This document shows, piece by piece, positions 46,201-58,200 of a stretch of DNA of 64,000 bases. Within the stretch, counting starts at the first letter, position 1; each line of letters starts with the position of its first letter. The DNA lies in the NCBI RefSeq assembly GCF_020536995.1, contig NC_068359.1:78514178-78578177 (forward strand), read 5' to 3'. The position numbers and the translations under genes were made by a program. The notes below the pieces were generated by a model. It searched no databases. It saw nothing but the letters and a program-made list of their open reading frames with translations, and had not been told where the DNA came from. Origin of the DNA: Dreissena polymorpha (taxonomy: Eukaryota; Mollusca; Bivalvia; Myida; Dreissenidae).

Positions 46201-49200
46201 ATTAGAGGTAACAGTGACCTTGACCTTTGACCTAGTGACCCAAAAATGGGTGCGGCGTGTAGAACTCATCAAGGTGCATCTACATATGAACTTTCAAAGT
46301 TGTAGGTGGAAGCACTTTGATTTTAAGAGCCAATGTTAAGGTTTATATTTAAGTTTTTATATTAGAGGTAACAGTGACCTTGACCTTTGACCTAGTGATC
46401 CAAAAATGGGTGTGGTGTGTAGACCTCATCAAGGTGCATTTACATATGAAGTTTCAAAGTTGTAGGTGGAAGCACTTTGATTTTAGAGCCTATATTAAAG
46501 TTTTATATGAGAGGTCACAGATACCTTGACCTTTGACCTAGTGACCCAAAAATGGGTGTTGCTTTTAGAACTGATTAAGGTGCATCTACATATGAAGTTT
46601 CAAAGTTGTAGGTGGAAGCACTTTGATTTCAGAGCCAATTTTAAGGTTTATATTAAAAGTTTTATATTAGAGGTAACAGTGACCTTGACCTTTGACCTAG
46701 TGACCCAAAAATGGGTGTGGCGTGTAGAACTCATCAAGGTGCATCTACATATGAAGTTTCAAAGTTGTAGGTGGAAGCACTTTGATTTTAGAGCATATGT
46801 TAAAGTTTTATATTAGAGGTCACAGTGACCTTGACCTTTGACCTAGTGACCCAAAAATGGGTGTAATGTGTAGAACTCATCAAGGTTCATCTACAAATGA
46901 AGTTTCAAAGTTGTAGGTGGAAGCACTTGGATTTGAGAGCCAATGTTCAAAAGGGTAACAAAATGTTAAGGTTTGGGACACGACACAACGAGCTGGCTAT
47001 GACAATGACTCGGGTTTTCTCCGAAAACAGCCGAGCTAATTATCACATGCTTTATTTGAAAAGAAGACCCTATAAAATTCACTCAAAAAGCCTTGATAAG
47101 TTGATAGCATTCACTCCAAAGTCTTAACAAATTAATAAAATTTACTCAAAAGCCTTGACAAGTTGATAAAATTCAATAAAAAGTCTTGACAAGTTGATAA
47201 AATTCACTCAAAAGCCTGGACAAGTTGAGCCCTTACCTGGCCTGAGCATGTTGCGTCCCTCTACTATAAGCCCCCCTTCCGGAACGATCTTGTTCTCGGT
47301 GCCCTTTATTTTGTCACGTGCCGCACGAGACTTGTGTTTCTGGCCCGCAACATGGATGTCCAAGATTTCTTGAGATGTGACCCGGACGTTGCAGATATTA
47401 CACACAAAGTTGCCACTGAAATGATGGTATACAGTGATTTCTTGAGATGAGACCCGAACGTTGCAGATATTACACACAAAGTTGCCACTGAAATGATGGT
47501 ATACAGATGTGACCCGAACGTTGCAGATATTACACACAAAGTTGCCACTGAAATGATGGTATACAGTGATTTCTTGAGATGTGACCTGAACGTTGCAGAT
47601 ATTACACACAAAGTTGCCACTGAAATGATGGTATACAGTGAATTTCATTCGGTAGCTTATTTGGCCATAGTAGATGTTCATCTTGCATTTGTTTAAAAAA
47701 AATATATTACATATATATAATGTTATATCTGCTAACCTTTTTATCATATTGGAGTATTAGATGAAAATTGTTGAAATTAACCCCTTTTACCTAGACATAG
47801 ATACGTATTTTTACACATTTGTAGTCCTTTTCAATGTTAAATTTAATTAAAGACCTTACTTACTAGATTAAAGTTTTAAAGGCTTCATTTCCAACCCTTA
47901 GTTACTGATAAGCAGCAAACAGTATAATAACATATACATCCTTACAGTTGTAAACAAAAAACAAGTACATGTAAATACTGAATCAGAATCTGTCATCAGC
48001 TACATGGACCAGAATTATAGAAATGCATCCTGAGGATGTTTTTAAATAAACAATTCTTATACTGTCTAAAAAAAGAAATACCGGTATTTTTAAAATTGGA
48101 ATAGAAAAGAATTGTTTTGATTTTGAGAAAAGCTTCAAATGAACAACCTCTATATACACCAGTCCATTCTTTATTCTAAAGTCTATAAATGGGTGGGTGA
48201 AGACGGGCCCTAATCCTCTGACTATTATAAAGGCACTGAACAAGGTCAATTGGGCTTAGATGGAGACTGACAACGTTTCCTTAACAACTTAACTTACAGC
48301 TGTTCTTCTGGCATGTTGGCCTGTTTGAGTCGTTTCTGATGGTTCTTTCCAGAGTAGTGTTGCTCAGCCTGCTGTTCAGAGGAGAATTCCACGCAGCAGA
48401 GCTTGCAGAAGTCTGAGTCTTGTAAGTGCAGTGTAACCCTGGCCTGTGGGTCACATGGGTGGGTGGGGAAGGAGAGAAGAGTTGGAAGGTGAGGCATAAT
48501 TGACACATATATAAGTTGCACAGGTTTGAACTTTGAACATATAATTATCATCTCTCTAAGAGGCTGTAAGTCATTGTTGTGCATATTTAGGGTTGAGTGC
48601 GAAACGGTTGTTGTTTAGCACAATTTCAGGAAATACAGTAAATACCCTTCGGCTCCGAATCGTCGAGACCAGACAAAAATCTGTCAATGAAACTTAAATG
48701 TATACAATAAATAGTTAATTTGCAGTCTTGAAGTTTTGCACTTACTAAATAACTGTCTGTTTTAAAACAGTTCCAATGATAACTTATCAATAAGACTTGA
48801 TAAAACTGAGCTTTTTTAAGTCCCACAAACAGTTATCAGTGTGACAACTGTAACAACCCTTGGGAAGTGAAGCCAAATGACAAAAAATGCTATGAATATG
48901 AAGCAATCAAATATTGGTCCCTAAAAGAAACTTTGAACAGACAAAATATTCAAGACCAGCAACTGTTACTTTTCAGTTTCATTCTCCACTCTTAACATGC
49001 TGATGACATGTACAGGCTCCCAAAAGATGATATTGTTAAAAATGTAGTTACGTTACATTGTCCAACAAAATTTAAGAAATTCTTCACGTTAAAATTATCA
49101 AAAGCAAGAATAGTTGAAACAGTTTTCTTAATGTTAAAATTATCAATAGCAAGAATAGTTGAAAACTTTTGCTTTAAGACTTCAAACAGTCTAATTGTGC

Positions 49201-52200
49201 AAATTACGCTATAAACTTTATACCAAAGCCTTAAATGTGTTTGCTTTGAGGTAAATTCAGGTTTATAAAGGTGTACAAAGGTATTTGATTTAAGAACTTT
49301 TAATAGGTTAAATAATTTTGAATTTGGTTTAGATCAACTGTCTTTAAGCAACTTTTCAGACACTGTTAAAAGATACATTTTCTTGGCAAATTATCTTCTA
49401 TTGTTGGATAAAATAACGTTTTTGTTTATCTCTGTAAGCATTGAATCTAAGTTGAAGAAAATGATAAAACAGAGTCTTGCAACTTCCTATAAATCCTGCA
49501 TTTCCTTGTAATTTGTTCATACCAACTTAAATATCAATGGTTGGGCATAGAAACATTGTATCTATTCTCACATAACAGTACTTTTGTACTAAACCATTCA
49601 ATTTCAGACTAGAAACAATTCAACAAATAATTTGTTTGTAATTTTACTTTTACTATTTGTTTCTTCAACTTAAAATCATATACTTTGCACATAATATGCT
49701 ACATGAATGTTAAATGTGTGTTCCCATAAGAAAATTGAGCATGAAACTACTGTATCTAGTAAAGAAATGTGTCGTGTTCTGGGAAAACTGGGCTTAATGC
49801 ATGTGCGGAAAGTGTCATCCCAGATTAGCCTGTGCAGTTTGCACAGGCTAATCAGGGACAACTCTTTCCGCCTTAACTGGATTTTTGTGTAGAAGAAACT
49901 TCCTTCAAACTAAAAATACTATAAAAGCGGAAAGTGTCGTCCCCTGATTAGCCTGTGTGGACTGCACAGGCTTATCTGGGATGACACTTTACGCACATGC
50001 ATTTTTACCAGTTTTCTCAGAACATGACTACAATCTTTAGCAGATACAGGTGTTTTTCACTCAAGCATCCATTGGAAATCATCATAAATTTCATAGAGCA
50101 CTTTAATTTTATTTTCGCTACTCATTGTAGCAAATTATCAAGTAATGTATGGTCACATGTTGACCAGTTGGGAATGAAGTAACACTATATGACCAGCGTC
50201 ATGCGAAAATGGGTCTTATGCCAAATACAGTCATCATGGCTCCAGTAGTATGCGCGCGGACATATCAGTAGCTACACTGTCACCTTTAAAGTCCAGAAAG
50301 GTTATTGGTCTGATTAGCGGACAGGGTAGCTACCGACAAGACCATTCAAAAACCCAGATTTGGTCGTAGTGGAGCTATGCTAGCCCCATATGCCATTTGA
50401 CCCATTTTCCGCATGAGGCAGGTTAAGAACATGATTATGGTTCATATAAGGTTTGTTTTTTTACAGTATTCAGAAATAATAAAAAAATTCAATAAATATT
50501 ATTTGTCCAATTGGAAAAGTTGCACTTCAGTATTCACCTGTTTCTTGAACGCTTTTCAAATAAATATAATAATAATTATAAAATTATTTGTTTTTGGAAT
50601 CATAATTAGATTGATCGATTAACCAAAAACACACAAAAAACACTTGATTTAGTTACTGCATTCCCACTTACTCAACAAAGACCTATGGCCGTAATCACCA
50701 ACCAATTCTTAGACTTACATGTAGGATTTGAAATGCATGAATTTTCTTTTTCTATTATGGTGTTTAACTTTATGTGAAGTTTTTACCTCATTTTAATCAC
50801 AGCCGAGTTCATTATTATTAATATAGAATTGTATTAATTTGTCAAAGATTTGAGCACAAATGGTGGTTAGAAAATATTTTCCAAGTCAGTGTACTGAAAT
50901 AGCCTAGTATGCCTGCTTTTAAAAATTATTTTTGAAACTAGTTCCCTATGCAATAGTTTATAAAACTCTGCTATCTTTTCATAATGAACTGAACAGTAAT
51001 GTACAAAGCATTTTAAACAACAAACAAATAAGGGAGCAACTATGAGATATCCCCTGCAGCCCTTTTGCGATGCCTTGTTGTCAATCCTAAGTCAAAGAAC
51101 AAGCTGGTGAGTACAGGCCTGGAACGTGTCTTATAAAACATCGCACAACAAAATTAAGTTACGATGCAATTTTTGAAGATGTTTAATTGCTAAGTGCTAA
51201 TAGATATGATTAAAAATTTTCATTAATTCTACATATTTCCTTTCAAACTTTTTTTATGTCCTTACAATTAGAAACTTATTTCTCATATAAGGTATTTTTT
51301 TTAACTGCACAAATAAATTCAAGAAATTCTATTAATTTCCTTCAATCTGTCCTATATCCTTTCTTCTATGAAAGTAATTACTGTTGTTATACACTTATTA
51401 CTATTCAACTTTAAAATTCCATTGTAACTTAAATTTATTGTAAGACCTTTGATAAGACAGCGCCCTGAAGTGTAAATTATTGCAAACCTGTGCGACTTTC
51501 GCATCCAGAATCCTATTCCTCTCTTCCTCCTCCATGCGTTCTCTCTGCAGCTCTTCCTCCGACTTATTTTCCTCATTCTGAACTTTCTCTGCGTACTTGG
51601 TCATCCCGCACGTGATAAAGTTCTTGATCTTCTTGTTATGGTTCTTCCCCTGGTAATGCATCATGGCTTGCGGTGGTCCGCTCATTCTTGCATTGCACAG
51701 CACACAGTAACATGGCTGCATCATCTTTTTCAACGATTCCTCCGCAAGTTTCCGGGCTTCCGGATTCACTGTGCAGTGCTCCTCTACATGGGCTTTTATG
51801 AAGGGCATCACATCAATTTTCTCATCCTCCTTTTTCTTTTTGATTTCCAACTGTGGCATTTCCTCGCTCTTTCGTTTGGTATTCATATCATCAACACTCT
51901 TAGCTGCACCCGCATTATTTTCATTATTCTTGCTGTCTTGATTCTGTTGTCCAAATCCTCCCATTCCGCTGCTGTTGCCTCTAAACGAGCCTCTATCACC
52001 CCTGCCCCTTCCAAAACCCCCTCTGGCCCCTCTAATCCCCTCATCAGAAGACCCTTGGCCAGACTGCCACTGATCACCTCCCTGCCTATCTCCGCCCCAT
52101 CTACCTCTTAAACCCCCGACAAAACCTCTCCCTCTGCCTCTGAACCCTGGATTAAACCCACTGTTCCCCTGACTATCATAATCTCCAACTTGATCCGTAT

Positions 52201-55200
52201 TGGAAGAATTATAATCATTTTCCCCTCTACCCTTTCCACCATCAAAACCCCTACCTCTTCCCCCTTGATTTCCCCTGCCCCTATTTCCCTCAAAACCCCC
52301 TCCTCTATTCCCCTGATTCCCACCCCCACTATTTCCATCAAAACCCCATCCCCTACCACCCTGATAACCTGCCCCCCTATTTCCATCAAAACCCCGCCCT
52401 CTAGGCCCCTGATTTCCAGCTCCCCTTATACCACCAAATCCTCCTCCCCTAGCCCCTTGGTCTTCAGCACCCCAACTCTCTTCCTGCTTTCCCCCTGTCT
52501 TGCCTACTTCACTGCCTGCTCCTCTTCCACCCCTAAAACCCCTCCCCGCATTGTTACCCCGTCCCCTTCCTGCCTGAAAACCCCTATCCCCTGAATACGT
52601 TCCTCTACCTCCACTGCTCTGAGGTGTAACATATCCTTCACCATATTCCTCCGAGTATGAACCATACTGATTATCTTCATACCCATAATTCTCTGTTTTC
52701 TGGTCTTCTACATAGCTATTTCCACCGAAACCTCCATCTTTCCCTTGTGCATTCCATCCCTTAGAACCTAGACCTGAATGCAAATCTTTGTCATTGTTAT
52801 TCCTACCATAATCACTGCCAGAATCATAGTAATACTGCTGTGCTGCTGAATCATCCTTCTGACCATATTCACCTTGTGCGCCGTATCCTGTCGATGCGGT
52901 GTAGCCTTTCTGCGACTGGTTCCCTGCGCTCATTGCCTTCCCACCTTGAGAGCTAAACCCAGGCTGGGTTCCAGCAGTATTGCCTTGGTAACCACCATGG
53001 CCGTAGCCCGTCCCCTCTGGTTGGGAGCTCATCTTGTAACTCTCTAGCTTTCCTGAATGTCCTGCTGATGATCCCTGTTTACCATAGCCCCCAAATTTGC
53101 CTTGATCACTAGCTGGCCCCTGATGGGTGGCAGGGGTTTCTGGGTAGTAGCCCTGACCAGCCTGCGACTGTCCATACTTGTTCATTCCTTGCCCCAGTCC
53201 AGAAGAACTGCTTACTTGACCATATGCAGAGCCAGTATTTTGGCTAGATGTTGAAGCATAACCGGAACTAGAGCTGTCTTTCTGCTGCCCATAATGGGAC
53301 TGTGGCTGGCCACTTGTGGAATACTGACCCCCATAGCTGGGTGCCCCAGACTGGTGACTGTAAGATGCCTCAGTCGACTGGCCCCCGCCGTATTTCTGCT
53401 GCTCAGAAGAGTTGTATGAAGTGATGGGAGGGTTGCTAGGGACCTGGGCTGTATTGCTAGCTGATGCCCCGTATCCACCTTGCTGGCTCCCATAGGCACC
53501 TGTAGCTGAAAGCAGAAACTTTAACATTCATAACCATACATAAATATCTAATATATACGGTAAATTTGTGGCCGTAAGTTGACCTAAAAACGCTCCCAAA
53601 ATTGACTTTAAAAGTCAGCTCAACTTATGGATGAGTAACTAAACAAGGGCTGTTTGTAAAACATGCATGCCCCCCATATGGGCTGTCCGTTGTAGTGGCA
53701 GCCATTGTGTAAATACGTTTTTTGTCACTGTGACCTTGACCTTTGACCTAGTGACCTGAAAATCAATAGGGGTCATTTACGAGTCACGATCAATGTACCT
53801 ATGAAGTGTCATGATCCTAGGCAAAAGCGTTCTTGAGTAATCATCCGAAAATCATTTTACTATTTCGGGTCACCGTGACCTTGACCTTTGACCTTGTGAC
53901 CTCAAAATCAATAGGGGTCATCTGCGAGTCATGATCAATCTACCCATGAAGTTTCATGATCCTAGGCGTATGCATTCTTGAGTTATCATCCGGAAACCAT
54001 TTTACTATTTCGGGTCACCTTGACCTTGACCTTTAACCTAGTAACCTCAAAATCAATAGGGGTCATCTGCGAGTCATGATCAATCTACCCATGAAGTTTC
54101 ATGATCCTAGGCATATGCTTTCTTGAGTTATCATTCAAAACCATTTTACTATTTCGGGTCACCGTGACCTTGACCTTTGACCTAGTGACCTCAAAATCAA
54201 TAGGGGTCATCTGCGAGTCATGATCAATGTACCTATGAAGTTTCATGATCCTAGGCCCAAGCGTTCTTGAGTTATCGTCTGACAACCACCTGGTGGAGGG
54301 ACCGACAGACCGACCGACATGAGCAAAGCAATATACCCCCTCTTCTTCGAAGAGGGGCATAATAAAAATAAACAAGGGCTGTTTGTAAAACATGCATGCC
54401 CCCCATATGGGCTGTCCGTTGTAGTGGCAGCCATTGTGTGAATACTTTTTTTGTCACTGTGACCTTGACCTTTGACCTAGTGACCTGAAAATCAATAGGG
54501 GTCATCTGTGAGTCACGATCAATGCACCTATGAAGTGTCATGATCCTAGGCAAAAGCGTTCTTGAGTTATCATCCGAAAATCATTTTACTATTTTGGGTC
54601 ACCATGACCTTGACCTTTGACCTTGTGACCTCAAAATCAATAGGGGTCATCTGCGAGTCATGATCAATCTACCTGTGAAGTTTCATGATCCAAGGTGTGA
54701 GCATTCTTGAGTAATTATCTGGAAACCATTTTACTGTCTTCACTGTGACCTTGACCTTTGACCTAGTGACCTGAAAATCAATAGGGGTCATCTGCCAGTC
54801 ATGACCAATGTACCTATGAAGTTCCATGATCCTAGGCGTTAGCATTCTTGAGTTATCATCCTGAAACCATTTTACTATTTTGAGTCACTGTGACCTTGAC
54901 CTTTGACCTAGTGACCTGAAAATCAATAGGGGTCATCTGCCAGTCATTTCAGGATCCTAGGCCTAAGCATTCTTGAGTTATCATCCGGTAACCATTTTTC
55001 TATTTCGAGTCACTGTAACCTTGACCTTTGACCTAGTTACCTGAAAATTTATAGGGGTCATCCGCCAGTCATGATCAATGTACCTATGAAGTTTCATGAT
55101 CCTAGACCAAAGCGTTCTTGAGTTATCATCCGGAAACCATCTGGTGGACTGACCGACCGACGGACCGACATGTGCAAAACAATATACCCCCTCTTCTTCG

Positions 55201-58200
55201 AAGGGGGGCATAATAAATAGGGGAAAATGTATTACACACCAGTCTGTGGGTTGACAGGACCAGGTGGGGGTGGGGCGACCGTGCCACTCTGGTAACCATA
55301 GTTACCACCATATGACCCGCCCCAGGTTGCAGATGTGGATGTTGGCTGGCTGGAAGGGGCCACATAGGGGCCAGGCGGGGGTGGTGGGGGAGGAGCATGA
55401 ACTGTAATAAATAAAAATTAAAGGCATGATGTATAAATGATATACTTTATAAAAGTATTTGAATGTATAAATTGTAGTGCATATTGTATACAGGCATGGA
55501 CTTCTTTATACATGACATTATCCTACAACTCTGCAGGCTTTCATACAGTTATTTCCCTTTGTATATTTCTGTATCAAAATTTTGTATCGAGCATATCTTA
55601 AAAACTAAAACAAGTGTCAGCAAGACACTTTAAGGGACATTTTCACATTTTGATAAAATAACAAAATTAAAAAAAAAATTGTTTTTAAAAATTGTTTCAC
55701 ATTCGCAAATTTTCGTTGTAGTTATGATCTTTGTGAGGAACAATAATACTGAACATTTACCATGCTCCAACATACCCATTACATGCATTTTTGACAATTT
55801 AATAACCAGAAAATTATACAGTGTTGCAACGCGAAACAATTTAATAATTTTGATAGTTTTGTTCTTGTCGTTAAAATGTGTGACACTACGAGGATTGCTT
55901 ATATTAAGTATAAAATAAAATCATTATAGTATGAGCACGGATGGCCGAGTGGTGTAAGCAAAAGACTTTTACTCAGTGGTTCAAGCCCAGTTCAGGGTGA
56001 CTCATTTCTATTTCTTTAATTTTATTCTTGTTTTTACTAGGGCTTTTTAGATCCAATGTTTACATTTATCAATATAAAGCATTTAATGACAAACTTCAAT
56101 ACATGCCAAAATCAGTGAAAAGGCCCCTTTAATAGATAAGTATATCTCATTGCAGGGATGTGAAGTTTACAAGAGCCACAGCTCTTGCTTCCATATTTTT
56201 AGAGTTACATGTATTACCCTTTATTATTTTGTATAATTCCATTTTGTCTGGAGTATATCTGGACAATAATAAAGTATGGTTGCACATGTACATCAGAACC
56301 ATCACTCATTCTTTCATAATTTCACAGTTTTTTTCCTCAAGAATATTCATACTGTTGTAGTGTCATGGGCATATCTTCACTTTTATATAAAGTATCAAAA
56401 TGAAACATAAGAATTAGGAGGTTCAAATTGTTGGGAAACAAGTTCTTTAAACATAAAAAAGTTTATTACAAAAAATTCATTCACCAGGATTCAATTCCAA
56501 GACCATAGGAATACAATAATACCAAGCCCCTCTGCCATCTAGGCTTTAAAATTGAACCAAGTTTATAGTACGCCATTTTATTAATGCCATTATGATTTTG
56601 GAAACAAGTACAACAATTGCTTCCTTGATATTTTGATTTTGATTGATGATTATATATCTCAGAAACTTATTTGAAACATTTGTCTTAGTCAGTAGTAGTA
56701 TTTCTTTTTTTTTTGAACATATTGTATACATTTTATGTAATTATTGACAATTTTTTTCAAAAATGTCCCTTTGTAATCAAGCGTTTTAAGTAAGTTAGTC
56801 TGTAGTATTATTTCACTTGTTTGGACATATTGTTTACATTTTATTTACTTAATAACAATTTTTTGGAAAAGTGTCCCTTTGTACCGTAAATCTACGAATA
56901 TAATACGCACTTTTTAACCTGCCGATTTTTTCTTCAAGTAGGGGGTGCGTATAATATACCAGTTAAGAGCAGAACAAAATTTTTCCTGTGCAAATTTTCA
57001 ACTTAATCGCTGTTATTCGCTTTGCGGCAGCCATTTTGAACTACACCATTACATCAAAGGGGTGCAACAGGGCTCGCGCTGTTGTTCGCCATTTGTGAAA
57101 ATATTGAAAATTTGGCTCAATAAAAATCTTATTTGTGAAAATGCGAAAATCTAGTAAAATTTCATTGAAAACATCCGCCATTTATATCGGACTTGTTTTC
57201 TATATTTGTCTCTTTGTTTTAATGAAAGTGTTCGCAATTCGAACAGTAAACGAAACCCGGTCTGTACCCGATTATGAGACATCGCTTGACCTTATTGTTA
57301 TTGAAGTGCGCATGGTAGCTGGCCAATCAACATTGAGCTCGCTTACACATGAAATGACGTTGTCGAATGAAACGTGAGAACAGGAGGAGCTATCGGATAA
57401 TATTGGGTCATCCATGCGCAGACACTGTATACTTTGAATACACAGTTAATATCGTCGTCTGCCTACAAAATAGCGACTGGACACTAAGTCGTATAAAGAG
57501 ATAAGCAAATGAAAAAAAAACAACTGACAATACCCGTAAATAAAAATTTCTTAGCTGTCCACTATTTATCTTTCTACCGCATATTTACCATATCTGAAGT
57601 AAAGAGTGGTAATTAAATAATTAGTTTTATGATGCTAATAGAGTCTATTACACCTGTCTGCCGATTGCCGAATTAAATTGAAATGTGATTATTAATTAAT
57701 TTGTTTTTTACTCCCAAACTAGCCATAATGACAGCAGCGTATTTTAATTAACAAGATCATGAAAAACACGAGCAGTTTAAATGTATTTTAAGTTATATTA
57801 AAGTATCGAGTTTGTAACTAGAAAAAAGAAAAAGTAATTCTTCTAGACAACTATAAAAACGGAAGTAACCATATTGTTTTCTTATTACTTTATTATTATT
57901 ATAATTATTATCGTCCCGAATATTGTCAAATTGAATTAAATGTGAAAACAAAAAACAGCGTTTCTGCTTCTTTCTTTTGTAATTATGATTGCTTGACCCG
58001 GATGTCAGCAAGGGGCCCGTGTGTTATGGGTAACAATCAATGGTAATATAAACAATAGACAGAGATATTTATTATGCTGTCATAACTGTCATAACAACAG
58101 CACTATAACACATCCCGATCAATATACCGGGGTAACAGATAGTTGACAACACCAAATTGATTTGCCATTTTCACAGCACAAAAATATATTGACACCTTTT

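Noticed and set aside
46526-47127. Plus-strand frames with VTLTFDLVTQKW
   Set aside because: Translations of the 152-bp TGACCT array.
51638-52594. Plus-strand frames rich in Pro, Ser and Thr
   Set aside because: Antisense shadows of the Gly-rich exon.
54085-54553. Minus-strand frames with HRYIDHDSQMTPIDFEVTRSK
   Set aside because: Translations of the 145-bp TGACCT repeat; the same peptide recurs in each unit and in both composite copies.
57135-57377. Plus-strand 80-codon frame in the TA element
   Set aside because: Not kept in the sister copy at 58988; not a transposase.
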